A stretch of 64,000 nucleotides of DNA from NCBI GenBank assembly GCA_037975125.1, contig JAJQOW010000020.1, positions 1,722,411-1,786,410 of the forward strand, given 5' to 3'. Below are positions 46,236 to 58,229 of this stretch, piece after piece. Each line of letters begins with the position of its first letter. Position 1 is the stretch's first letter. The translations under genes were made by a program, and so were the position numbers. This stretch comes from Latrodectus hesperus. Lineage: Eukaryota; Arthropoda; Arachnida; Araneae; Theridiidae. Below the pieces are notes generated by a model that had not been told where the DNA came from, did not search any database, and was given only the letters and a program-made list of their open reading frames with translations.

Positions 46236-46661
46236 AAGAAGAAAAGGGACATACATACATACATACATATACACATAGATGCGTTGCTGTAAGACAAACA
46301 TTTTTTGCAATATATATGACTATTCAAACATATTTTACACTATTCAGAATAAATATTTAGAATGAGAATCTTGGACATACTTAAAAAGTTTGTACTTTTT
46401 CTTCATATTTTTCATTACTATGATAAAATGTAACAATGAATAAACTTAATTACTACTGCCTAACGAAGAAACTCATAGGAGTGCACTTTTAGGTTCCCTT
46501 AGAGAAAATGACAAAAAAACAATGTTGTATTAAAATTGCATACTTCCTATTAATTTTTAAATTAAATAAAATTTTAAAAATACATTTTGGGTTTTAGATA
46601 ACTGTAAATTTTTAATGTGACATAATTAAGCAAACAATAAAAATAATAAATATATATTCGC

Positions 46662-46703
<42 letters not shown>

Positions 46704-48235
46704 TATTATTAAAACATTTTTATTATTATTTTTACATTAAAAAGAATGGTATTCAAATAAAATAACTAATTCCTAACAATACAGATTCTTATATTTAACA
46801 CACTTTTAATGATTAAAATTGTCCGATTTATGCACGCCTCAATTCAACCTAATTATTTTAAATTCAACACCATAACAATTCAAATTGTGATTATTCAGAT
46901 GAATTCCGATTATAAAAGTTATGTTATTCCATGTTATTTTTAGGACAAAGGCTTAAAGATATTCAAAGCATTAATTAATAAATATGTATTAACAGCAATC
47001 TTACTATTTTCAGGGAAATTACTTTAATTTAATAAATGCAAAATAAATTGAAATGTATAATTTTGAAGCAAAAATAGTACGAATGTTGCATTGTAAATTG
47101 TACTATGAAATTTTCCCTATATTTTAAAATATAACTTAAAATTAATTTTTGTACATTTTAAGCAGATTACACTTAAGAACGATGAAATATTTACTGAGAA
47201 ATTACCCTTATTGATCGATGCAAAAAGCTAAAAAATTATTTTATTTTTTATGTATTTTTATTTGTTTGAATTTCAATATTTTGCATTTGTATTAGCCATT
47301 TAATGAATAACTGATTTAGTATTTACTGATTAGTAAAAACAGTACAACAAAATTAATGGACAGCTAATTTATTTCTTAGTCCACATCAAACATCTATTTT
47401 CAATTAGTGTCAATGACATGTTCCATATTTTTCTTTTTAATCTCCATGCCGATTATTAATAAAATAAGTTTGATGGGTAAAAAATAAAATAGTCGTTATT
47501 TAAAGAGATGTTTAATGATTGAAATATTTACTTTTAAAAAAATTTTTCATTCGTGAACTATTCGTAAATTAATTCGCAATAAGATATTTTTAATTCGATT
47601 TTTATACATCTAAATAAATTATTATGAAAATTAAAACGCTGAACTAATATCATAATTTAAACTATCAATTTAATAAATTATTCCCAGAATTTCCATTTAA
47701 CTTAATTAAGACAAAAATGTAATAAAATTGTTAATTATAATAAAGGATTGATTAAGTTGCGAATTAGAAAATAATATTTCAAATTATTAATCGATTCATT
47801 TACATATTCTTATGTCTTATTTATTTCCTTTCTTACGGTTGTAAATGTTCGAATTTTATCAACTAAAAAAATGGAATGATAACAAAATAAACAAAACTAC
47901 ATCGCAACGTAAACTATACACCATTATGTAGTGTGCGAGAATTGTAAAAAGCTTTTAAAACTATTCACACAGTACATACTTTATTATCCAATACTTATCA
48001 TTAAAATAAAAAGAATTATCTTTCCTAAAAGTTAAGGAAAGAACTTAAGTAGATGTTGTAAATTATAGATCAAGTATGTTATTGTTAGTAAAATGTCAGC
48101 ATTATCAGAAAATATGACTCAATAATTGTTATTTAACATTACAACAATTATTAAAGAAAGCAATACATCACATGACTTTAAAAGATTATGAACAAAAAAT
48201 ATCAATTTCAAAGTAGTTTACTTACGGAGATCAGT
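46236..48235. other. AT-rich stretch without recognisable genes
   Basis: A (TA)n tract lies at about 46665-46701. I see no frames or element ends. Confidence 0.45.
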
Positions 48236-48460
48236 GTGACGGAAAAACAATCTGTTGAGATACTTAATCGCCTGACGTCCAGGGTAGAAATGGAGCGAAC
48301 TTTCAGTCGACAATTTTTGCGCACGCGTGCACTTTCTGCTTTGTTCTTCACAGCAGCCAATGAAAAGCTGTAAAAAAGTGCTGATTACGTCATCAGCTTT
48401 GTATTCAATGTTTGGACGACAAAACGTTATTTCAGGCATAACATATATTACACTAACTGA
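48236..48460 (-). promoter_or_regulatory. Candidate promoter and 5' non-coding exon on the minus strand
   Basis: The block is GC-richer than its flanks. On the minus strand it carries an 18-bp near-dyad with a CRE core (GCTGATGACGTAATCAGC, 48397-48380), then ATTGG (inverted CCAAT, 48361-48357), a GCACGCGTGCGC patch, and a transcribed-looking segment. This ends in TCTCC followed by GTAAGT (48235-48230), a textbook splice donor. There is no ATG between the CCAAT box and the donor, so the exon would be 5' UTR. No coding exon further down the minus strand was identified in the window. The product is unknown. Confidence 0.4.
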
Positions 48461-50971
48461 CAACAAAGAAGAACCGCGTTTCGAGTTAAAATATTAGGTC
48501 AGGCAATAAATGAAAAATAGAATAGATTTCGTAATACAACATAGGGTATTTTACAATAATCTACAATAATAACATTACAATAATGGAAAAAATATTCAGT
48601 ATTTTACTTTAAAATTTAAATTTCTTCATTTTTATGCTGAACGCTGCATTAAAAATTGCTGGACGGTATTGATACAAATATTTTGTTGCATTTTATCATA
48701 TTTTAAGAATAAAAGGATATTTTACATTTAATAGCTTTCACTGCAACAATTATGGAGGAAATTCTTAATAATAAAAAGTTATTTTACTCTTAATAATAAT
48801 AAAATGATTCGAATGGATAATAAAATGATTTTCTCATTTTTGAGGTGCTTCGATTTTTAACACAACTTCGATTTTTAAATTAAACTGAGTATATTACCAG
48901 GATTTCATGTAATTTGATGATATAGTTAGAAATTTTTTTATAAAAGCATTTAAATAAATGGTTCATAGATTATGGTCATCACATAATTGTAATTGCAATC
49001 AAAGTTGTAAATTTCCAATAGATTTCAATGAAACTTTTTAAAGAAAAAAAAGAGTCATTCGGAAAACTAATCCTTAACAATTATTAAAAATACACCCTTT
49101 TCATACAAAATGAAATTTTGATTTAATGTAATTTACTTAAATTCACCATGTGTCTGTCATTATAAATCTTTAATTTTTCCATCCAAGGTAAATTAGTGTT
49201 GCACACTAAATGCTTATGACAATATGTCAGTCAATAGTCATACATCCGGTAGCAAATAATAGTTCAATGCCAATTCTCCAACACAACAAAAGCTCTGACC
49301 ATGAAAGCTTATATGAACATTGATCACAATGATGTATAACTAATAATAACTTAAAAATGGTGTGTAACGTAATTTTTTCAATTTATCAATATATTTTTAG
49401 CGCAAATTTATGGAAAGAAAAAGAAATGATTTAAAGTAAACTGTATTTCCACAGAAAATATATTTAATTCTATGTTTAAATAATTATATTATGGTTATAA
49501 ATTGCTTACAGCTTTTCAAACTATTTGTATGAAAATAGGTTTCTTTGCTAAGCGTCAGTCGGCAAAGAAAAGGATTTTTCTATTACCAACACTTGGCAAA
49601 GTTGAATCCAAATCTAAGACTGAATTGCAATGTTAAATTTATTCTCAAACAGAAAAATACATTAAAGAAGTTCTTTTCACAATTTCATTCAGCGATTTTA
49701 GTTGCAAGAGTTTTGGAATTTCCTTTTGTGTTTTTAAATTTTAACGAAAAGTTATTGTTCCGAAAGAAATTAAGATTAAAAAAATTTAAAGTTATTAAAA
49801 ATGAAAAAAAATTAAGATAAATATAAATGTATACATCCATGCGAATATCTGCATTGTGAATTCATAAATTTAATCATTAATCAACTTATAAAGTTCTGTA
49901 TTTATAAATTGAAGACATCATTAGCCACCTGGACCTACAGATAAAAGTGTGTTCGAACCACTGAAAATATCCTTTTCAAATTTAAAGGCGCACTCAACAA
50001 TCGCTGAATGAAATAACGCCGATCTTTTAACGAACGTTCTTCATTGCAATCTTCTGGAGTGCGGTGTAAACGTACATTATATATGTACGTTAAATATTAA
50101 AATGCATCAACTATCCATTTTCTCTCTTAAAAATGAAACCATTTAGTAACTGCTAGCTGCTTTTGTTCTGGGTTACAATTTACATATATATTTTAAAACA
50201 GAAAATGAATATCAATTAGCACATTAGAAAGTAATTTTTTTCAAAATAACTCTTTCTTTAAATTATGAAATTATTATTCAAAGAAGGGATACTATTAATA
50301 TTTATTATTTTAATGTCATTATATTCAAAGAAGTAATATTATTACCTAACATAAAATTAGAGAGAGTTAGTTTCATACTGAACAAAGGGAAAAAAACGCG
50401 CACGATGGAATAGTTAAATTGACAATATAATGTTGGCCCTTTAAATGTCAAAATAAAATATAAAGATTATGAATTTTTACTACGTTTTATACAAATGATT
50501 TGAGTCGATTTGAGATATTATTTCCTTTCATTTGAACTAATGCTGAAACATGCAGGAATAAGCATTTAGGTTTCCTTCTTTCGTTTCAGGATAATGAAAA
50601 CGTTAGCATTTTTAAACTAAAAAGCTGCGATTGTCAACGTATGTTTAATGTATTACATGAATGGAAGTATTTTGGGGTGGATTAGCAAATATTTTAAATG
50701 AATCATGTATGAGAACTCCTATGCTTATTGAAATAATTGTGTCTGCAAAGTAAGTGTTTATATTTCAATTAATTCAAAGGAAAAAAAACTATTCAGCATT
50801 AGTAGCGGAAGCAAACCTTACATTCATCACTTTGGAACTGCAATATCTACACACACGACTCATTATTTTTTTTTCTTTTTATTTGATTATGTCAGAGCAT
50901 TATATTGTATGATTATGCAAGAAAGGAAAATTAGAACTTGAATTATGCAACCTCAGAACCTGTATCCTTAG
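48461..50971. other. AT-rich stretch without recognisable genes
   Basis: The 91-codon frame at 49545-49820 is Lys/Phe/Leu-rich without a known domain. Near 49965-50065 a GC-richer patch is unassigned. Confidence 0.4.
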
Positions 50972-51281
50972 GCCTCTTTCACACAAGACGACTTTTATCA
51001 GGCAAAAAAAAAAAAAATTCGTCCGATATTTTATCGTGAAAAGTTATTGAAAAATCCCACAGTAGACGGATTCCTTTCTCACTGGACGAGAAACGGATTT
51101 CTATCGCGTTGCAGCTGCCGTTTGCAGCTTGTACTGATGCAGGTGTTCCGTCTTCATATTAAACGATATTTAGTCGCCTGTCGTGTCTCAGATTGTTAAA
51201 GGGTTTTATGTGTGTTTTTCTCTTTTTTTTAGTAAATAGGTAAAATATTTTACTATTTATAAGGAAAATAACAGTGTTGTA

Positions 51282-51551
51282 CTTGTCTTGTGGTCAGCGT
51301 GTCTGACTGCGGATAGGTCCTGGGTTCGAATCCTGGTTCGGGCATGAATGTACTTTCTCTCTCTATCTATCCTGTCTTTGTCCTTTCCTTGTATGAATGG
51401 GCTGTGAATGGTTGCCTACCCTATAAACGGGTCCCTATGGCATGTGTGTACTGAGGAAGTCGGACTCCACACCTAAATAGGGTTCAGTTGGAAAAGTGGA
51501 GCAGCGCACCCTATAATGCCAGCCTAGATGGCACACGACAACAACAACAAT
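51282..51551 (+). repeat. SINE family B, copy
   Basis: Head with GACTGCGGATAGG and B box GGGTTCGAATCC, body with GTACTGAGGAAGTCGGACTC and GTTCAGTTGGAAAAGTGGAG, and a CAACAACAACAA tail. Target duplications AGTGTTGTA lie at 51273-51281 and 51552-51560. It is inserted in the PIF/Harbinger-like element and so is younger than it. Confidence 0.93.
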
Positions 51552-51574
51552 AGTGTTGTAATTTTAAGGGCATA

Positions 51575-51780
51575 ATGAGTGAAAAAATAGACACACGGAC
51601 ATATTTTTTTCTCTTGTAGAAGCGAGACCTGTCTTATGGGACAAATCTAAAGAAATGTATAAAGACAGGAATGCCACAAAGATACCACTTTCGATAGGAG
51701 ATACCCAGGAGTGGACTTTTCTTTGTGTAAACTTGGTGTTTACTCTAGAAATTTCTGTAAGGCGCGATTGGAATTCTTAA
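51575..51780 (+). pseudogene. MADF (Myb/SANT-like) DNA-binding domain fragment
   Basis: A start MSEKIDT at 51575 leads, after a one-base shift in a T7 run, into LVEARPVLWDKSKEMYKDRN and ATK, ending at TAA 51778-51780. RPxLWDKxxxxYKDRxxK is the N-terminal signature of MADF domains. PIF/Harbinger elements carry a second gene of this Myb-like type, which helps the transposase bind the ends. Only about the first third of the domain is recognisable. The later residues are unlike MADF. Confidence 0.75.
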
Positions 51781-52332
51781 CATCTTCACTAACATTATTC
51801 ATGAACTAAAACTGAAAAATAAATCAGCAGATTTTTTTGCATTACAAAATAATTATTATAAAATTAAATATTAATGGTAACTATACTTAATGTTTATAAA
51901 AGAAAAAAAGCAAAAGTAAAGTACCAATAATGTGGACAATATTATGATGTAAAACATAATTTAATAGTTTAGTTATATATATTCTAGTCATTACGTATTA
52001 TTTTTATTTTGTTCAAGATTTATACAGTTGGCATATACTGAATTAAGATGGAATGTACCTAGTTTATTAATGATAATGATATATTTCATTACAGATATAA
52101 TCCATAATGATATAGGCTATAATAGTTGATAATGAATCTCCCATGGGTAACCCTTCTTCTTGTCTAAAGAAAGATTCAAGTTTTTATCACACACATGGAA
52201 GATAATTTAAAATGTAAAATATTTAAATTATAGTCCACGATCTAAAAGTCGTTCAGTATAAAATATTGCCACGATAAAATATCGAACGACTTTTTATCGC
52301 CAGATAAAAGTCTCTTGTGTGAAAGAGGCCTT

Positions 52333-53039
52333 CAATAACAGCAACATTGTTAAAGATTTTTTTGGCGATATACAAAATGTATAGTTACATTTATTAGATG
52401 CATTAAAAATGTCGAATTATTTCCAGACCAACTGACTTTTTTTAATAAAATGGCTAAAATTTCGGTAATTCTTACAAATGACAAACAACACAAATCCTGT
52501 AAAATATTTTACAACTATATAATTCTCAAAATTAGCATTAATATTTCAAAATGCAATAGAGCTAACTAAAATAAGGAAACTATATTTCTTGATATAGAGC
52601 AATTTATAATTAATAATTCAAATTTTGATTGTACAACTTATAAATGCTTTTCTTAATTCAATCAAGAACTATTACTGTTAATGGAGATGGTCCAATGAGA
52701 TTCTGATTTTTGTTCATACATACAGCAGACATACGAGAAATATATTCACATTGATTGAAAATCCAAAAATAAAATAACAAGAAATAAGATATTGCGCAGA
52801 ATAAATGGAAAAATTAAGTGAAATACGATATAAACGTGAGCATTACCGTACAAAAGGAAACACAATGGTACTTTACATTTATCTTCCAGCAATATCACAA
52901 ATTTTTATAGGAAAATATAAACCTACGTAAGCAGAAAGTTATTAATGAAAATATATTATAATGATATCCAATTCTATTTATGATTATATTTATCTTTGAC
53001 TTATTGTTGTGTATTATTATTTAGACACCTCCATAATAG
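52333..53039. other. AT-rich stretch without recognisable genes
   Basis: Nothing supported. Confidence 0.45.
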
Positions 53040-53330
53040 GTAGTCTAGCTGCTAGAAGCTGTTGTTTCTACTAGTTCTAGTTGTTTCTATCGTTTCAGGT
53101 GAGATCATGACTATGTCTCTTTATTACAATTTTTATTGGTTTAATATATCCATGACGTCAGATAACGTTTCATCTGCATCACATCGTATCGAGAAGGCGC
53201 TGGAGATCCGAAGTCGTCGGCGCAGCAAACAAGGCGAAGTTCACCATCGAAAGTCTTAGAATAGTGTCGAAGCTCATTTTGGTTAACAAAATGATTTCTT
53301 ATATAAAAACCAAAGCATTGGTTTAAGAAG
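53040..53330. promoter_or_regulatory. Promoter-like island with CRE and CCAAT motifs
   Basis: A block of lower AT content has ATTGG at 53135-53139 and TGACGTCA at 53153-53160, followed by CpG-rich sequence (about 53190-53270). The orientation is undecided: frames of 65-66 codons exist on both strands with no known domain. GGTGAG at 53098 and nearby AG sites could act in splicing. No adjacent gene was found. Confidence 0.35.
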
Positions 53331-53768
53331 CCGTTTTCCATTGATTAAAGCCTTTAACACATTGACAATAGAATAGAAGAAATAGCAAAATGAAAAAGAC
53401 TAAACAAACATTCACTTTATGGTTAGTTTAAATTGGTAAGGACGATTTAAATTTTTAAAAATTCCATGAATGGAATTCTAAATTAATAATTGCAATATTT
53501 GTGAACAATCTCTTTTAAATCTTAAGACTAATGCCCCTTGCTTAAGCCAATATTATAATTTTTTTCACTCATCCACTGTATATTTGCTCCCCTGCTGGAC
53601 TCTTTTATATATAGTGGACAATTTTATCAGACAACGATGGCTCCATTGCTATAATTTAACTTACTCTTTCAAGATATCCTAAAAAAAACATTAAAATTGC
53701 TTAAAATTTAATTTCATTATTTTTAATTAATTCCGAATTTTAGCAATTCTTAAATATAAATCTCATTT
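53331..53768. other. AT-rich stretch without recognisable genes
   Basis: Nothing supported. Confidence 0.45.
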
Positions 53769-54026
53769 TAACATATGTACACCTGGAACCAGGGGATATG
53801 CGTACCTCCCTGGGGCTTGAGCAGCCACCAGGTGGTGGATAGCCGAATGTCCTGTAGGAATGACAGGATAGCCTTGAATCAGAGGCCGCGAACCAGCTCC
53901 CGTAAACCCTGGTGTTATGCGACCCGTGCCTAGGGTTATTTGGCACCGCAGTAATGGTGTCTTAACGGAGCCTCTAGTTGCCTGGCGAGCTTCTAGAGTA
54001 ATTTGCCTTGCCCAGTAACTCAGGCA

Positions 54027-54254
54027 ATGCTGGGTAGACTTATATTACCTGAGCTTATTAATTGTTATCTTGTGGCTGAAAAGACACAAGAAATAACAAA
54101 CCTTTCTGCATTTGCAGGTGAAGCCTCTGAAGTAGACCTTGCTGAAAAAGACAAGGGAACTCAGAGGCAATCTAGTGAAGGGGCAGCAATGAATCCTTCA
54201 CAGGAGGTAGAAATGTCATACGCAAGAGGAAATGGCAGAGCATATCATTCATGA
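54027..54254 (+). pseudogene. LINE ORF1-like N-terminal fragment
   Basis: An open frame from ATG 54027 reads MLGRLILPELINCYLVAE, then an acidic, Ser/Glu-rich part. After about residue 60 it runs into the ORF2 end in another frame. No domain is recognised. It is placed as ORF1 because it follows the leader, which is an inference from position only. Confidence 0.35.
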
Positions 54255-54384
54255 ATGCGAGGCTCTTGCCCTCCCTAGATTAACTTCTTTAGGCATCATC
54301 CATACTAGAGAGTTACACCTAGACTCCATGAAAGGGTTATCGGACTTTATTAATAAAGTGGGTGACCCGAAGAACTGGAACTAG
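54220..54384 (+). pseudogene. LINE ORF2 C-terminal fragment
   Basis: The frame reads TQEEMAEHIIHECEALALPR, then LTSLGI and a tail ending FINKVGDPKNWN with TAG at 54382-54384. The H-x3-C of AEHIIHEC followed by AL..PR is the zinc-binding end of Jockey/R1-type LINE polyproteins. Only about 54 codons remain. Confidence 0.65.
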
Positions 54385-54489
54385 GAAACATTGGGTTTGG
54401 AGTTAATGGTACAAAATGCTGATAAAAGCAGAGGTGCCCAATGACATACAAACCCAACTCGAAGAAGAAGAAGAACATAGTACAAGTAC

Positions 54490-56150
54490 ATAACTTAATC
54501 ACAAAAGTAAGTATTCAGAGTGCATGTGATGGTGTCCTATGAAAAAAACTACAATATTAGAGTTTTTAAATTATTGATTTATTTCGATTACAGAGAAACC
54601 AAGCTTAATTACAAAATGAGAAATATTTAATTAGCAAGATGAGCTTAACTTAAAATAGGATGTAATTTACATCATAAAAGTAGGTATGCAAACAAAAACA
54701 ACAGACATTAATATTGCAACTTTTACATTTTTTCAAAAAAATTAGTAATTTGTTGGATAGCCTTTATAACAGCTCTCAATCCATATGGCACTGATTTTAC
54801 TAAATTTTGAGTGACAGAAGATGGTATTTGCTGCCCCTCATCAAAGAGCTTTTTTTTTAGATCATTCTTAGTTTTCATCTCGTGCTTTCTAATTTGGCGA
54901 TCGAGGTAATCCCACGAGTGTTCAATGGGATTAAGGTCACGTGACTGCGGTGGGGTTTTTAGCTCTTTTCGCACGTTATTTAGCAGCCATTCCCGAACAA
55001 TCCGAGCAGTTTGTTTGAGATCATTATCTTGTTGGAAAGTGAAGGATCCATCGAGTCCCAATATAAAAGAACTTTGGCTTAGATTATTCTTAAAAATATT
55101 CAAATAGCTATATTGATTCATTATTCCGTCGATTATAACTACATTTCCTACTCCAGTTGCTGCCATGCAAACCCAAACCATAATCGAACCACCATTGTGT
55201 TTTACAGTTCCTCTCATGTTCTTTGGTTCTAGAGCTGCATTTGCTTTCCTCCAAACTTTTTGGTATCCATCTGACCCGTGGATGTTCAATTTACTTTCGT
55301 CCGAAAAATCACGGAATTCCACAAATTTCTGCCCTGATTTACATTTTCTCTTGCAAAATCTATTCTCGTTTTACGATTCACTTAGCTAACAAATGGTTTC
55401 TTCACATATTTCGACCATGGTATCCTGCCTTCTGTAACACATGCCGAATTGTTTCAGGATTGCATGACTTCTCAAAATTGTTTTTCACATCAGTTGTCAA
55501 TTTTGGTGTTCTAATCATCGGATTTTTTCCCCATTTCCAACGATAATTCGCCTTTCTCGATCCTTGAAAATGGGCGGTTGTCCTGTTCTTGGATTGCTTA
55601 GAGTATTTCCAAAAGCCTGGATTTTTTCAATGATTTTTTGCACTGTTGCAGGACTTTTGCCTATGCTTTTACCTATTTGCCTTTGCTACTTGCTTTCCTT
55701 ATAGAGCTTTATTATTGCATCCTTTAGACCTTTTGATAATTCTTTTCCACGTGGAGGCATTGGTGAATTGTTGATGTACTTAAAGCTCAAACTTACAAGC
55801 TTTGTAGCAGAACTTCTAAACTTATCACTGAAATACGAAAAATCACTCGAAAGGTTTCCTTCAGCCTATTTAAAAATAAAAAATTCAGAGTGCATACATA
55901 CTTTTGTGATTTAAATTTCTACTGATTGTTAACAAAATTACTCTTAAATTTTTTTAAAAATATAATGATTTGGTTTATTTTTCATTATTTTATGACTTGA
56001 ATCAGATCAAAAGCTATAAACAACGCTCTCCAAAATAATATCTTTCTTATATTTATTTGAGAACTAGATATTTTTCACTTAAGCTATGAGTTGCTTACTT
56101 GCTTTTGTGAGCAAGTGTATATCTGTCACCTATAGGACACTGAACGAAAT
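54490..56150 (-). mobile_element. Second Tc1-like element, inactivated
   Basis: The transposase lies between copies of a motif like TCACAAAAGTAAGTAT: left outer near 54498 and left inner near 54671 (ATAAAAGTAGGTATGCA), right inner near 55890-55912 and right outer near 56095-56115 (complement). This is again an IR/DR layout. The right end probably reaches CAGTGTCCTATAGGTGACAG (complement, about 56125-56144). The left end abuts the LINE at 53782-54473 and is not well defined, so borders are approximate. Confidence 0.65.
54723..55760 (-). pseudogene. Tc1-type transposase, damaged
   Basis: Starts MPPRGKELSKGLKDAIIKLY at 55760 and ends FFEKM at 54723, about 345 codons, the family length. The N-terminal HTH shows IGKSIGKSPATVQKII. 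The DDE core has FSDESKLNI (first Asp), FQQDNDLKQTA (second Asp, with PKHTA changed to LKQTA) and RDLNPIEHSWDYL (Glu kept). C-terminal LVKSVPYGLRAVI is a variant of the SMPRR..AVI end. Lesions: a stop near 55688 (SK*Q) and frameshifts around 55330-55540. The last 199 codons are open, so decay is milder than in the element at 14863-17076. Confidence 0.88.
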
Positions 56151-57237
56151 TGCATTCCTTTAATGAACAATTTTTTAGAAATTTTTTAGATTGGGAAAGT
56201 AGTAATTTGTTATTACACATCGTCTATTTGTGTTTAATATCATACTTCATGTACAAACATTTGGACTTTTAGAAAAGCATTTAATAAGTTATGAAAATTT
56301 TTCAAAAGTATCGAAATTCTGTCACCTGTTCCAGCAGATGTGTTAAGCAATATAGTTATTTCTAAGTTTTCTCATAGATATTTTTAAGTTTTCTTCTAAT
56401 GGATATCGTTTTAATATGTAGATTATTTCGAAATTATATAACAGATAATAACAAATACAAAAAATAAAATAAAAAAAATAGAGTTGACTGAGAAGGAGCC
56501 ATAAAATACCTAGAAATTGTTTAATATTTGAAAATCAGTTTACTTTCGTAAACAGTTTAAGTTTGCCAGGGTAACAAAAATTGATTTTTCCATATAAAAA
56601 TTCAAGTTTTTTTTAAACCAGACTTTAAAGCATGAAACAATTATTAACGCATATTCATATTTTAAAGCTTTACAGAGAAATGATTATATTCAGGCTAATC
56701 TTGCTGGTTTATAAAGTTTACAAGCTAACACATGTGAGCAATAATTGCTTTATATAAAAAGTCTAAAATATTCATATATCAATATAAAGAATATATAAAA
56801 AGTTAAAATTTTACAAATATTGTGCAAAGAGTATTTGTTAAAATAAATTCTTTAAAGTTCGAAAGGTTTTTAATTAAGTGCAACAAAATTTTGACATCAT
56901 ATTGTTCAAAAAAGACACAAATAGCGGAGTTTAATAAGTGCTATGTTATCACTCAACCTATTTAGGTAAACTGATTTCAGAAACACCTTTTTCTAATTTT
57001 TAAGTGAGACTGGTGATTGATAAGAAAGCATATCAATGTATAGTCTTATATAGGAAATTGTTACTGCAGTTGCCGAATGATTATTTCAAGATAAAAATAG
57101 TCGGTAAAGCAATTTAACATTATTAGCATTTAAAAATAATTTTATTTACAAGCTTATTTTTCGAATGCTCAATGTTTAGTAAATATTCAATCGAGCTTAA
57201 GTATTTTTATATTAAAATTCATTCATTCTTTCGGAAT

Positions 57238-57238
<1 letters not shown>
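56151..57238. other. AT-rich stretch without recognisable genes
   Basis: Nothing supported. Confidence 0.45.
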
Positions 57239-57239
<1 letters not shown>

Positions 57240-57335
<96 letters not shown>

Positions 57336-57346
57336 AGAGAGAGAGA
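57240..57346. repeat. Compound (TA)n(GT)n(GA)n microsatellite
   Basis: TA repeats to about 57297, GT repeats to about 57332, and GA repeats to about 57346. Frames across it on both strands are artefacts of the repeat. Confidence 0.95.
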
Positions 57347-58086
57347 GTGAGTGTACACACATATTCTACTGTTAAATTCTCTTAAATCTGTTGCGAAGTT
57401 ATTTCTTAAAATGAACGTTGGTGTTGCTATAATCGTAATTTGACATATGGTAATGAACATGGAAATATCTACAGAGTATGCATTTCGGGCCAACAACAAT
57501 TGAGAAAAATAACAAGAATTTTGTGGAATCAGAAAGAGGATTTAAAAATGAAACAAATAAAGCAACTCTTAGTAAAGCTAATCAACACAATCGGAAACTG
57601 CAAAATGTCCTTATTATGAGGCAGAGTTGAATTCTTGGATTTTAGATCACTGAAAAGCAATATTTTCCGTGTCTAAATTAATGATTCATCGAATGACAGT
57701 GATACTGTCTGATAGATAAATTGCCGACATAACTGAATCAAGATCATGATATTTAAGATTCATGAAGACAAACCAGCTATATATATATATATATGGTGAT
57801 TCTAAATTGTTTTTACAAATTAAGAGGGGCGATAGAACCCATCCATACAAGCAATAATTACACAGGAACATTGGTTTGCACTCACCGCTGAGACGCAGAA
57901 AAGAGAAAATTAGAAGCGCATCAATAATCTATCACGAATTTACCGTATGGAAATTTCCACAGAGATGAAGCCACATTTTGCTTTTATTGATGACCGAAAA
58001 ATGCCAATCAGAGTAGACGTTGACTTTTAAAAACGGCGTAACGTCATCGCTTCAAGCTCTATCTGTATAACATCGTCCGAAAATTT

Positions 58087-58223
58087 TCGTGAAAGCTATG
58101 GCGGTGTACGCGTACAGCAATCTTTGCCGACAGATGATTATCCCTGCCGGACAGACTTTGTGCAGCATATGCTGGGGGTGAAGAACAACAATCCACGATT
58201 TCCGGCATTAATATTATTTAGTC
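58087..58223 (+). pseudogene. Mariner-like transposase, 5' piece
   Basis: The frame reads QQSLPTDDYPCRTDFVQHML, then NNNPRFPALILFSHE up to the LINE insertion at 58230. This is the segment before the first catalytic Asp in the IS630-like family. The usual F(T/S)DE reads FSHE, so the first catalytic residue is changed to His. The N-terminal HTH part upstream of 58087 is not readable. Confidence 0.7.
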
Positions 58224-58229
58224 ATGAGG

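Larger units (their letters stand above)
50972..52332 (+). mobile_element. PIF/Harbinger-like element with long inverted ends, non-autonomous
   Basis: The left end is AGGCCTCTTTCACACAAGAC and the right end (complement) is AGGCCTCTTTCACACAAGAG. The ends stay similar for about 70 bp, including GATATTTTATCGTG on both sides. The left flank ends in TTA and the right flank starts TTC if the element begins at GGCC, compatible with a mutated 3-bp TTA/TAA target typical of the superfamily. Inside are a SINE (51282-51551) and a MADF-domain fragment. No transposase was seen, so the element is internally deleted. Confidence 0.75.
53782..54473 (+). mobile_element. Internally deleted LINE (5' UTR/ORF1 start fused to ORF2 end)
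   Basis: The insertion is flanked by AACATATGTACA on the left (ending 53781) and AACATAGTACA on the right (from about 54474), a plausible target duplication with a one-base difference. It starts with a GC-rich leader, then a short open frame (54027-54254), then the C-terminal end of a LINE polyprotein, and a tail of GAA repeats. The middle of a normal LINE is missing, so it depended on a full-length relative for mobility. Confidence 0.7.

Noticed and set aside
49545..49820. 91-codon open frame
   Set aside because: Composition follows local AT content, and there is no recognisable domain.
54925..55546. Plus-strand frames across the Tc1 transposase
   Set aside because: Shadows of the minus-strand transposase reading frame.
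57172..57499. Open frames through Tyr/Ile, Cys/Val and Arg/Glu repeats
   Set aside because: Artefacts of the compound TA/GT/GA microsatellite.
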